Below, piece by piece: positions 25,136 to 35,803 of a stretch of DNA of 64,000 nt. Position 1 is the first letter of the stretch, and each line of letters opens with the position of its first letter. Both the position numbers and the translations under genes were made by a program. The DNA comes from Poa pratensis (taxonomy: Eukaryota; Streptophyta; Magnoliopsida; Poales; Poaceae), in contig CAMZMU010000063.1 of NCBI GenBank assembly GCA_947311845.1, positions 55,799,618 through 55,863,617 on the forward strand. The letters are read 5' to 3'. The notes under the pieces are model-generated. The model did not search any database. It was not told the origin of the DNA and saw only the letters and a program-made list of their open reading frames with translations.

Positions 25136-25659
25136 TGTCGGGGGAATACTTTGTGGATTAACCCGCGGCCCATGTTGATAAGTGTGACTCAACTTACTCG
25201 CACAATAAAGGCCTACATAAAAGCAAGCCCAATATCGCACCGCCACAAGGAGAAAGATCTAGAAGACATATCCTGGAAGACGTGAGGAGGAGTTAGTCTC
25301 CAAGTAGGTTCCAGTCGATGTATTCCTTGTGGAGGAAGTTTCCTTTGTAACCTAGCGAGCCTCTGTGTATATAAAAAGGACTCGCAGAACTTAGACAGGG
25401 TCAATCTATCAAGCCCTAAACCCTAGCTCTTACGGCGAGTTCCCAGATCGGATCGCCACCATTGTAACACCACATATATCATATCAATACCAAGCTAGGG
25501 TAGGCAGGAAGTAGGTCTTTACCTCACATTGAGGGGCCGAACCTGGGTAAATCTGTGTTCGTCCTTGTTCCTGCGATCCCAAGATCGGAGACGATTGACT
25601 CGCGCAAATCCCACACCTACGAAGTCATCCATGACATCTGACGTGACAAACCCACGACA
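25136..25659 (+). repeat. 3' LTR of Gypsy A
   Basis: A 524-bp repeat beginning TGTCGGGGGAATAC and ending CCACGACA, followed by the CAGGG target duplication. It is directly preceded by the polypurine stretch CTTGGGGGCT (25124-25133). Confidence 0.92.
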
Positions 25660-26005
25660 CAGGGCGAGGCGGAGATCGAGGCTGGTGGCACCAGGCATAA
25701 CGGCGGCGGCGCCCTAGAGCTGGGCGTGAATGGCGCATCCGGGCCTGTTTGGGCCTGATCTGGGCTCAGCGGGCCCGCTCAGCCAGGTCGCGGTTCGAGC
25801 CCTGTCGCTCGGAGGGCTAGGTCAGCGTTTGCTCGGCGCAGGTGGTGGTGCGGCTGCCTCGTGGGAGCGGAGATTTGAGGTCGTGATGAACGGTGGTGGA
25901 CGGGGGGAGATGAATGGCGTCGTCGTGGTGTCGGCAGCGTTGCATCCTTCCCGAAGTTGGATCGGCAAGCAAGACGTGATGCAGTGATGGTGGAAGGCTG
26001 GAGGG

Positions 26006-26205
26006 AGAGGAATGGCGCCGCTGCGGTTGTTGCATCCTCCGCGGGAGATGAATGGCGCCGCTGCGGTTGTTGCATCCTGCACGGGAGATGAATGGCCAGC
26101 AGGCGTTGCATCCTCGAGGAGACGTATGGCGCTGTGCTTGGTTGCATCTTTCCATTGGGAGAAGAATGGCGCCGCTGCGGGGGTTGCATCCTCTGTCCAG
26201 CGGGG
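26006..26205 (+). repeat. ~40-bp minisatellite inside the retroposon
   Basis: About five units each contain GAATGGCGCCGCTGCGG followed by a GTTGCATCC block. The first two spacings are ~40 bp; later units are degenerate or slightly longer. A related GTTGCATCC block lies at about 25940. It lies in the GC-rich part of the poly(A) retroposon and has no coding support. Confidence 0.7.
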
Positions 26206-26775
26206 GACGCGGTTGCAAGGTGGAAGCACGTCGAGCTTGCCGGGGATGTGTGGTTGGCCGTGGAGGCAGGGTAGTGGTTTGGTGTGTTGACTGTTTGGGT
26301 CTTGGGTTCGGGCTATGCAGGTGAGACTACCGACGAAAGCCGTACTCCAGCTATGGTCGGAGTCGTCGATGGCGGGGCCTACGAGCGTCGCTCCCTCGTT
26401 GGAGGCATCAATTTAGCTGTTCCCACTTTGCATTTCTGACATGCTCCCGGGAAACCCTTGATCTAGTCTTCTAGATCGGACGATGGCGGCGCCTTCCGGT
26501 GTCGTGTTCCCTCTTGGGAGCATCGTTTTGGATGTGGATCCGGCCAGAGTGACTCGTGGCTCACTAGGTTGTGTGTGTTGTATGGTTTTTGGGTATGGTT
26601 TCACTCATAAACTGGACCAACCTTCTATATATTCAACGAATTTAGCAGTTCTCCTGCTAACATTAAAAAAAAAATCGATTCGATATTGTAGATGCTGATT
26701 TTTTTCCCTCTAGACTTTGCTACATTTTTTAGAGTTTTACTTTGACAAAACTAATATGCAATGTATCGTGAAACA

Positions 26776-27414
26776 AATAAAGTAATTTATGGTAGGCCAC
26801 CAAGAAAAAGGTTTTTTTCGTGACCCTCTTTTCTTAATTGTACACAATTTTACTCCACTGGTTTCAATTTCCTTGTTTTTTTCCTCATGACCTCGTAATT
26901 GCCCAAAAGTAGTGTTTCTATCGGGGCTCATTGACTGCCATTTTCATGTGTCCTAACGAGTGGGACCGTTTAAAATGCTGACAGCTAGGTTCGATTTGAT
27001 AGGTAGGAGCGACTTAGGGATGGGTCGGCTCTCTTTCTCATTTCAGCCAGCCTGTACCAATCAACCCCCCCCCCCCCCCCACACACACACACATGGACGC
27101 CACCACCAAATGTACCTGTCACCCTGAGTCCGTCCGGTGGCGATGCTGCCGCATGTACCTCTCCCCCTTATCTCGTCCGTCGCTCGCGCCCAACCCAGGC
27201 TCCACTCGACCATAGGCCACGCCGCGGTCTGTCCTCTCCCCGCATTCTACTACGAGCTATTTTGCTCGGTGGTTTTGCCAACATGCCACACGAGAGGTCA
27301 GATATCAGCGACGCGTAAAATAAATTCCCTTCCCTCTCTGTTATAGGGTTCATCCCCTTTGTCGTCTCTCTCAGCTCTAGGGTTTAATGGGAAGGCATCA
27401 AGCACCAATACTCC
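26776..27414. other. Intergenic, with C16-(AC)n simple repeat at 27065-27093
   Basis: No gene was recognised. The stretch holds a run of 16 C followed by six to seven AC units (27065-27093) and then C-rich sequence without a domain. Confidence 0.6.
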
Positions 27415-27880
27415 ACTCCATACACTCCCCAACAAAATGGTGGTGGAGAGGAAGAACCAGACAATCATCGAGATGACAAGAACTATGTTGGATGAATTCA
27501 AGTCACCCGGCAATTTTTGGGGAGAAGCCATCTCCGCCGCGGTTCATGCAACGAACCGGCTTTTCCTCCACTCCTTCCATAATAAGATCGCCTATGAGCT
27601 TCTTACCGGGAACAAGCCCAACGTCGAGTACATCTGCGTCTTCGAATGTAAGGGGCTTCGCCAAGAAAAAAGAAATATATGCTCGGTAAATTCGAATCTA
27701 GAACTATAGAGGGTATCTTTGTTGGATATGCATTGGAGTCTCACGCCTATGGATTCTACAACAAGTCCACCAGACAAACTGAAAAATCTTGTGACGTGGA
27801 TTTTGATGAGAATAATGGCTCCCAAGTGGAGAAAGTTGTTCCAAGTGATGTAGGTGATGTGTTTCTTCTCTCCGGTGACC
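27415..27880 (+). pseudogene. Copia-type integrase fragment
   Basis: From 27421 the sequence reads YTPQQNG and then, after a 1-base shift, VVERKNQTIIEMTRTMLDEF, FWGEAISAAVHATNRLFLHS, YELLTGNKPNVEY and, in a further frame, GIFVGYALESHAYGFYNKST and VDFDENNGSQVEKV. This is the end of a Ty1/Copia integrase core and the segment after it. The YTPQQNG-VVERKN block is diagnostic. No gag, reverse transcriptase or LTRs were found nearby, so it is an isolated remnant with frameshifts. Confidence 0.85.
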
Positions 27881-29649
27881 ATGGCGACATGGCGTCTCGT
27901 ACCAGTACCATCTCCACTAGTTCTTCGTGTTCATGCGGATGGTCGTGCCGCCACTTGATGCCTGCAAGTGCATATGTTGTTGTGGCTAGTTTCAAAATAA
28001 GAGTTCTCGAACCACATGAAGCTGAGGAAAATGGTCTTTAGCTTCTCACTTGATTATTAAAAGAATTGTACCTGCAAGTTACTTTGATCCAAAGCAAGCA
28101 AATGTGTGGAAAACAAGATTGTTGTGTTGTTGGTGATTTAATAGAAAGTGGAAGACAGTACGAAAAGTGACAGAGCAAGAAAACGGTGATGGTTATGGAA
28201 ACTGCAATAAGGCTAAAAGCATTCTCAGGAAGCATTGGTTCCACCCTAGTGTATTTTTAGAACGGAGATAGTTTATATCCTTCAATATCTAATTATTCAT
28301 CCAGGGGCAGAGTCCCAAGTAAAGACGTGCCCTGACTCTTATCAGGCATACACGCCCCGAACAACCATTGCTAGCCTTGGTAGGAACCCGGTATACGGCC
28401 CGAGCCTCTAGCGATTAAGGGATATAACCCATGGATGTGGAGAGGGGTTTTGTGGCTCTCCGTTACTCCCATGTTATCACAATGACGAGTGGCACCACGA
28501 GAGAAATGGTTTCAAGTCTTCCTCAGTTTAGGAAGGGCACGATGACCACTATATCCTTGCATTAAAATTAACAGCCTACTTCAGCCCCGAAGGTAAATAC
28601 CGTGCAGTCGACGTTCACACGTTATACAAAAGTAGACGGTTACCACATGACAACCGATATTAAACCATATAATTTATATCTCATCTCATAATAATAAAAC
28701 TAGGTTCCCCATCTTTCCAAGAGCTAATGAAACTAATCACACATGAAAGCACAAGACATCATCATAGTAATGGTATGAATGAAAGATGAACAAGGGTACG
28801 AGTAAAGTGCAAATCCACAATTACAAGTTGGGAAATTACAACGAGATGGAAGAGGGATCCGTTGGTGTAGATAAAGGAGATGGTGATGACGATGATGGAG
28901 ATGGATGCCTTGGCCTTCCAGATCGCAGTGGTGAAGATGGTGGCAGCCTCATGTTGATCCCCCTCCGGATCCCTTCCAGAGGCTAGGTTTTCTAGACTGT
29001 TTTCGTGGTGGCGGCTGTTGTGCTCGTCTGATTGGTATTCCGAAGCCACAGGGTAAAAGTACTGGACGAGGCGATTGACCTAGAGGCAGTACGATCGGCG
29101 ATATGGTCGGGAATGACCGTATGGTGACTCGTTATCTCCTCTGTATCTTCTGCGTCATTTTTCTCTCCTTCTTCTTCATTTCCAGCGAATTGTTTTTCCA
29201 CAAGGAAGGTATTAAGTGCTCCTAATCAGCATATTTCATACCATACTTGGTAAAAATACCATGTATGTGATTACTCTTTAATATTTTGGCTTCCTGTGTA
29301 CATATACATAAAAGTGCGCGCTGGTATGGCTTATGGTGGTTGCAATTTATTTATGATTTGGGTTTGGGTTTTTTCAGTTGCATTTGCTATGTGTATTGTG
29401 GTATGACAATGTGTGGCAAATGAAATTACTTGTAAAATGCTATGCAATGCCCATTCACATGGAAATGTACTGTCTAGTACCAATTGAACTACTCTTTCAG
29501 TTGCAAAAGCATCAAACTTTAGGTTTACACTGACAAAAGTAGCAGTAGACATGAACTACTCTTCTTTGTTTTTCCTTTTTTTTTTGAAGAATTCTTTGTG
29601 TTGCCATGTAGTAAGAATTTTTTAAATGGAAAATTTGCACACATTTTCA
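27881..29649. other. Intergenic, no gene recognised
   Basis: Open frames here are short and without domains. A short acidic-codon stretch (GATGACGATGATGGAGATGG, about 28883) is low-complexity. Confidence 0.5.
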
Positions 29650-31795
29650 TTACTAGTTTAGAGTGAAAATGTTAAACTTGAAATACCACAATTTTCCTAT
29701 AAATAGTCTTAACAAAATGGACTGTCGTGTATGCAGATTCATGGATTTTAAGCCAATTGACCGAAGTCATGGTCACAACCTTGTCTAAGTTAATGATATC
29801 ATGAACAAAATTGGCACTACGAGTTTTAACATTGTAAACAAGATTGCCAAAGTGAGATCCTGAGATTTTTGAAAGCTTTTTTCAAATTTTTAGTGTAAAT
29901 CTTTTGATTTGTTGTGAAGCAGGTACGACAAATAAGATTGAAATTGAAATGTTGCAATTTTCTCACAAAGTATATCATATTTTCCACACAATACCTAAAT
30001 ATCTTGATTTTGAGTTTTTTAGCTACATTCCATTGATTAAGTTAGTTTAATGGCATTTATAGAAAATAATTCAAATTTTAACTACAAGTGTGTTATAGTT
30101 TGGCCCTAAAATTAGAAAAATTATATAAAGAAACTCTAGCATGATTCTGTGTAATATCCCTAAATAAGTTGAAAAAATAACACCTAGGTATGAATTGGTC
30201 ATGCAGAAAATTTTGTCCCAACTTTGAAATAAAGACATAATTTGAGAAAAAACTCAATAAAAATGATAACAAATTGTGCAAAGCTTCAACTTTAGTGTAC
30301 TAATTTTAAGAAAATTGATAAACTTTCAATACCACAATTTTTTTTAAAATTCTTCTCATAATGGACTATCACGTACGAAGATTCATAACTTTCAAGTCAA
30401 ATGACCAAATACATGTCCATATCCATGTCTAAGTTAATGATATCATGACCACAATTGGTAAAAACATGGGTTTAAACATTGTAAACAAGATTGCCAAAGT
30501 GAGATTCCAAGATTTTTTGAAAGTATTTTTTACAAAATATTTGGTGCAAAAAATTGATTTTATTGTGAAGCGGCTACCACAAATAAGATTGAAAATTTGG
30601 AATTTTGCAAATTTCTCACAAAGTATTATCATATTATACGCACAATCCGTAAATATTTGAATTTTTAGATATCTTTCCATTGATAAAATGAGTGTAATGG
30701 CATTTATCGAGATAATTTTGATTTTAACGGCAAGTGTATTATAGTTTGGCCTTAGAAAAAATCATCTAAAGATACTCTAACATTATTCTATGCAATTTCT
30801 TATAAAAAGTTGAACAAGCCGCCTAGATATGAATGGTCACACAAACATTTTTGAAAAAAGTCACATAAATTGAGAAAAAATTTAAAAAGGAATATTTGCA
30901 CAAAGCTTCAGTTTTAGTGTACTAGTTTCATGGAAAAATTATAAACTTGCAATACCGAAATATTAAAAAATCTTCACAAAATGGACTATCATGTATGAAG
31001 ATTCATAACTTTCAAGCCAAATGACAAAAGTCATGGTCATAGCCATGGTAATGTTAATAATATCATGACCAAAACCGTCACTAATATGGGTTTTTACGCT
31101 GTAAACATGATTGCCAAAATGAGATTTTTTTAAAAATCCTTTTCAAAATTTTAGTGCAGAAAATGTGGTTTTTGTGAAACATGTACCACAAATAGGTTTG
31201 ACAAATGGATTTTTGCAAATTTCACAGAAAATATATCCTATTGGAGGCACAATCCATGATTTTTGAACTTTGTAGATATATTCCATTGATGAAATGAGTT
31301 TAATGACATTTATTGAAAATAATTCAAATTTAAACTACAAGTGTGTTAAAGTTTGGACCTAACATTTGAAAAAAAAATCATATAAAGGTAATATAGCATG
31401 ATTCTATGCAATAGCCGCAAAAAAAGTTGAATACACCCCTAGGTATATATAGTCATGTGGACAATTTTGACTCAATTGGGAAAAAAATCACATAAATTGA
31501 GAAACATTCTTTTTTGTTTGTTGCAAAACTTGTGCAAAGATTCATTTTTAGTATACTAGTTTAAAGGAAAATGATAAACTTGATAAGTTTTTAAAAAAGT
31601 CTTCACAAAATTAACTATCATGCATGAAGATTCATAACTTTCAAGCCAAAGTGTCTAATATCATGGCTATATACAAAGATAAGTTAGATATCATGACCAA
31701 AACTAGCATAAACATGGATTTTAATATTGTAAACCAGACTGAAAAACTGAGATTTCACGATTTTCTGAAAGTTTTTTTTTTCATTTTTTAGTGCC
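29650..31795. repeat. AT-rich tandem satellite, ~630-bp unit, about 3.4 copies
   Basis: The block ATGGACTATCATGTATGAAG and its variants recur at 29717, 30361, 30981 and about 31609, giving periods near 644, 620 and 628 bp. Each unit then has ATTCATAACTTTCAAGCC, a TTAATGATATCATGACC block, a TTGTAAACAAGATTGCC block and a 3' part containing CTACAAGTGTGTTATAGTTT. Copies are clearly diverged. The array stops abruptly near 31795, about 1.0 kb upstream of the cyclin start codon. No coding frame or transposon ends were identified. Confidence 0.85.
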
Positions 31796-32110
31796 AAGAG
31801 GCCGGGATGTGCCTATGTGTGTGAGGAGAGCGGCGGACTCGACTCTCGAGTGGTTTGATTAATGAGAACGAGAGACTCTGTTTTCCTCCTCACACAAAAC
31901 TCTCCTGGTTTGAAATTTCCTTTGACCTGCTGGTTTGAAGTCTTGGCTGTTTTACTGACGTGTGGTCCCACCGTGAGTCCGTGACCCAGCGTAGCTAGAC
32001 GCAACGAGAACTGGCCGGGTCGGAGGCCGCCGCGGCCGGACCGGGGCGATTCATTTCGAAAGGAAAGCACGTGCAGGAAACGAACGAACGAACGAACTCG
32101 CCGGGGGCTA

Positions 32111-32210
32111 CCGTTACGACCACGTGGCGTTACGGCCCTGTCCGACCCAACCACCCGTCCCCGGGCGGCCCACTAGCCGTTGGCCTCCCCTCGTTTCAAA
32201 TCTCACCGTT
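32111..32210 (-). promoter_or_regulatory. Cluster of three mitosis-specific (MSA) core motifs upstream of the cyclin gene
   Basis: AACGG cores on the minus strand lie at 32111-32115, 32178-32182 (context GCCAACGGCTA, 32174-32184, matching the MSA consensus YCYAACGGYYA at ten of eleven positions) and 32206-32210. MSA elements bind three-repeat MYB (MYB3R) factors and give G2/M-phase transcription of plant B cyclins. Their position 150-260 bp above the putative TATA is typical. Binding is inferred. Confidence 0.6.
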
Positions 32211-32361
32211 TTCGGTTTCCCCCCTCCGGCCTCCTCCACAGACAAGACAAACCCCTCCTTTCTCGTACTGTACGTGACACACACACTCTCCCTTCCCACA
32301 GAACGCAACAAGAAAACAAATCGCTGAAATCTGTAAATCTTTCCCGATCTCTCCCCTCTCC

Positions 32362-32368
32362 TCTATAT
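32362..32368 (+). promoter_or_regulatory. Putative TATA box of the cyclin gene
   Basis: TCTATATCT sits in a pyrimidine-rich stretch about 470 bp before the start codon. An acceptor-like CTGCAG just before the ATG (32830-32835) suggests a 5' UTR intron between the transcription start and the coding region. Confidence 0.4.
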
Positions 32369-32837
32369 CTCTCCTCCTCCGTCTTCGAGGAAGAGTGAAG
32401 GGGGATTGGTTGGGGACGTTGCCATTGCTCCTCTTCTTAACGCCACCGCCGCCGCCGCTGATCTTGAATCCGAGTCTGCATGGCCGCGCTGCCGCGTCCG
32501 CTGTAGCCCCGGATCGGAGAAGGAAGAGCCGATCTGCCCAGCCCCCCTAAGGGTCCGTGCATCCCTCCCATCTCTCGAACTCGAATCAATCGCCCTTCCC
32601 TTCCGCGGTTCTTGGATCCTGACGCCGTTGAATGTGTAGGTGCCCGGCGGCGTGGTCGATGGAGAGGGCGGGGAGAACCGGAGGCCGGTGGTGGCGAGGC
32701 CCGTGCCCGGCGTCCGAGGTGTGTTGCCGTCCGCCCGCCGCCCCGAGTTCTTTGGTTCTTGGTTTTTGATAGAGATGCCTGCGGCGCCCCGATTCCCCTT
32801 TCTTGATGTTCTTGATTTCTCCTGAATCGCTGCAGAG

Positions 32838-35803
32838 ATGGGGAACCGGAGGCCGCTCAGGGAGATCAACAACGTCGTGGGGGCTCACCCGCACCCCGGC
32901 GCCATCGCCAAGAAGCCGATGCTAGAGTAATCTCTTTGCGCCCCCCCAAAGAATCTCGAAGATCTCGTCAAAAAGATGTGTTCTTTTTTCTTTCCCCCGA
33001 CGTTTCTTGGATCGAGATTCTAATGCCGGCGCGGCCCCCTTTTCTTTCTTTCTTTTCAGGAAGAGTGGGAGGGTTGAGCAGAAGCCGGCGCTGGTGAGCC
33101 GCCGGCCCGTCACGAGGTTAGGACGCGCCGTCCGCTTCTTGTGCTCTCACGTTTCTTGGGGCCTCGATCTGATGGGTACCCTGCTTGCTAATTCAGGAAA
33201 TTCGCGGCCTCCTTGGGGAACAGAGGACAACCTGACCGTCAGGCCACCCCTGCAGCACCCGGATTTGTTCCCAAGAATGAGCCTATCACCATTGACACTG
33301 ATGACGAGATTGAGTCGGTGGACGGCACGGATGACGAGATTGAGTCGGTGGACGACACTGATATGGTATATGCTCTGTGACGATTAATTAACACTGTTTA
33401 ACACAAGGGGATGGCTCCGGCTTACTGCTGCATTTGGTACTGCAGGATGAGAACGAGCTCAAGGATGCTTTGGAGGATGAATCCCTCATGGACATTGACA
33501 GTGCCGACTCGGGGAATCCGCTTGCCGCGACTGAGTATGTTGAAGAGATGTACAAGTACTACTGGGAAAATGAGGTGATCTACTGTCCCGTAGCGCCTTA
33601 TAATCTGTCTCTCCAGTTTGTGAAAAATAATGCCGGATTGTCTATGAAATGTGAAGATACCGTAGGTACAATATTGTTGAATGAGTAAGATATGCTCATG
33701 CAAAGAAAATAAATGAATTTGAGCGAGATCCTGTAATCAGTACACTTTATACCATAGTTTTATTTTAGTATGCTTTAATGAGATGCATTAACGAAATAGA
33801 TGTAGGCCTCAATGAAACGATTGTTATCTTTAGCACTTTTGAGTAACTGATTTGAATATAAAATGTTGAAACTTTGTGTTTCAGTAACTAGTATGACACT
33901 AAGTGAAAGTTTTGATGTTCACAGACTCTGAATAAAGTTAGAGTAGATAGGGATTTTGGTATGATCTTTCCTGTCCTTGTGGTACTGTATTGGTTCATCT
34001 TGGGTCACGACTAACACAGTTGTGAACTTAAAGCACAACAGCGTTTTTGCTTTCTCATCACCATGTCAGATAAAATACATCATATTTGAACCACTGAAGT
34101 CAACCATATGTGCTCATAATAAATCGTAATATTTTTATGAAAAGTCTAATCAACATGCAAACATCTATATGGCAACTGATAGCAATTTGTGCTCATTGGC
34201 ATGACTGAAAAAAATATCTCTTGTTGTGTGTGTCCTGAAGAGTTTGGGCCCCTTAACTTTTCAGTATTACCAAATACTAATATGGTTTTACACAGGAACT
34301 AAGCTGTGTTCGTCCTGATTACATGTCCACTCAAGGAGACATAAATGAAAAGATGAGAGCTATTCTGATAGATTGGCTCATCGAGGTAGAAAAGCTTGAA
34401 AAACATGGATCTTCTATATCCTACAGATTGTACTTATTTGACACTGTGTATTTGGGACTCATTATATATTATATTTCTCTTGATAGGTTCATTACAAGTT
34501 TGAGTTGATGGATGAGACCCTCTTTCTTACTGTGAACATAATAGACAGATTCTTGGAAAAAGAAGTGGTGCCAAGGAAGAAGTTGCAGCTAGTTGGAATG
34601 ACAGCTATGCTTCTTGCTTGTAAATATGAGGAAGTCTCAGTCCCAGTTGTTGAAGATCTCGTGATAATATCTGACCGGGCTTATACGAAAGGACAGGTTC
34701 TGGAAATGGTAATATCATTTAATACAGTGTGCACTCCCAGTTAAATCCCTGCTCAAGACTCTAGTCCGTTCATATCTGTATAACATTCCATCATGGACGT
34801 ATGCACATTTCCTTTTATATCGTAGTTAATGTTAAACTGAAAACAGATGTTAGTCTGCAAACAAGTTGCCATCATTTCTAGATAAATCATCAGGACACCA
34901 GTCAGTAATCTTCTGAATGATTTTTTCAGCTTCTACTATATTTCACAGTGGCTAATTGGCTATTATTTGTAGACCTTGCATATCGATATATCATGGATGA
35001 AGTTCCTTGCCTATGCATTTCTTTTTATATCATAGTTAAGTTAAACCAACACATATGTTAGATTGCAATCGTTTCTAGTTACATCATCACTGCACAGTAA
35101 TCTTCTGAATGATTTCGTCAGCTTTTATTGTATTTAACAGTGGCATATTGGCTATTGTTTATTCCTTCTGTTTGAGTAGGAAAAGTCGATTTTAGACACT
35201 CTGGAATTCAACATGTCTGTACCCACAGCATATGTTTTTATGAGAAGGTTTCTGAAGGCAGCAAATTATGACAGGAAGGTGAACCACAGTAACCTTCTGA
35301 TCTGTATTTGCTTACTTGAACAGCAAACCTCACAGTGGGAAATTTTTGCCTTTGCAACTGACATATGCATGTTTTAAATCACAGCTACAGCTGGTTTCCT
35401 TTTTCATGCTTGAGCTATGCCTTGTTGAATACCAAATGCTCAAGTACCGCCCTTCGCTGCTTGCTGCCGCTGCTGTGTACACTGCCCAACGTGCTATCAG
35501 TCGCTGCTGGAACTGGACAAAGGTCTGCGAGATGCATAGCAGATACACTAGAGATCAGCTACTGTGAGTTTGCCTTCTGTCCCTGACAAACTGTATTTTC
35601 GACCATTTATGTAATAAGGAGGATGTATGGTGACTTGTCTATTCCTTTGTTTGCCTGTTTTCTCCAGTGAGTGCTCCAACATGATGGTACAATTCCACCA
35701 GAATGCCGGAGGTGGCAAGCTTACAGGCGTGCACAGGAAATACAGTACCTTCAAGTTCGGGTGTGTAGCAAAAGTGGAGCCAGCGGACTTCGTGCTGGGG
35801 TAA
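32838..35803 (+). CDS. CYCB2: B2-type mitotic cyclin, complete nine-exon gene
   Basis: Exons 32838-32926, 33060-33116, 33197-33365, 33446-33574, 34296-34385, 34487-34708, 35180-35278, 35385-35563 and 35668-35803 join to 389 codons plus TAA, all with GT-AG introns. The product activates a CDK at the G2/M transition. A destruction box RRPLREINN (residues 4-12) marks it for APC/C ubiquitination. The cyclin box carries [18 protein letters not shown] (168-185) and [18 protein letters not shown]-terminal cyclin fold follows ([18 protein letters not shown]). The HYKFEL core is the usual B2-type sequence. It is slightly shorter than the ~420 aa of rice B2 cyclins. An in-frame 30-bp duplication in exon 3 repeats DDEIESVD. 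The start is the first ATG in frame with the D-box. Confidence 0.95.
33301..33360 (+). repeat. In-frame 30-bp tandem duplication in cyclin exon 3
   Basis: Units 33301-33330 and 33331-33360 both start ATGACGAGATTGAGTCGGTG and differ only in the last bases. Each encodes the acidic block DDEIESVD within the N-terminal region, ahead of the cyclin box. Confidence 0.9.

Larger units (their letters stand above)
8978..25659 (+). mobile_element. Gypsy A: non-autonomous LTR retrotransposon with antisense gene
   Basis: LTRs at 8978-9500 and 25136-25659 differ by about eight substitutions by eye count. The 5-bp target duplication CAGGG is at 8973-8977 and 25660-25664. A primer-binding-like site follows the 5' LTR and a polypurine stretch (CTTGGGGGCT, 25124-25133) precedes the 3' LTR. 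Without Gypsy B (11312-19120) it is about 8.9 kb. The order is gag, protease, hairpin tandem array, then an antisense intron-bearing gene. No reverse transcriptase, RNase H or integrase motif was found. An extra antisense gene and tandem repeats near the 3' end are traits reported for the Tat lineage of Ty3/Gypsy elements, so it may be a pol-deleted Tat relative; that placement is inference. Confidence 0.9.
8751..26673 (+). mobile_element. Poly(A) non-LTR retroposon, split by Gypsy A
   Basis: A 10-bp target duplication ATCGATTCGA stands at 8741-8750 and, after a 10-base A-tail (26664-26673), at 26674-26683. Without the Gypsy A insertion the element is about 1.24 kb (8751-8977 plus 25665-26673). 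It is GC-rich in the 5' part, contains a minisatellite (26006-26205) and ends in an A-tail. No endonuclease, reverse transcriptase or RNase H frame was recognised. It is either a non-autonomous LINE-like element or a retroposed transcript. Flanking duplication plus A-tail supports target-primed reverse transcription. Confidence 0.75.
8596..26775. mobile_element. Decayed Stowaway-like MITE, split by nested insertions
   Basis: The left part (8596-8750) begins CCTATTTTTGAATACATTGC and continues ATATTAGTTTTGGTCA. The right part (26684-26775) carries the inverted counterpart TTTGACAAAACTAATATG followed by CAATGTATCGTGAAAC. The two arms would pair as one MITE if the retroposon between them (8751-26673) were removed. 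Many Triticeae Stowaway MITEs share this ATTGCATATTAG arm. The CTCCCTCC tips are degraded and no TA duplication could be fixed, so it appears to be the oldest layer of the nest. Confidence 0.6.
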
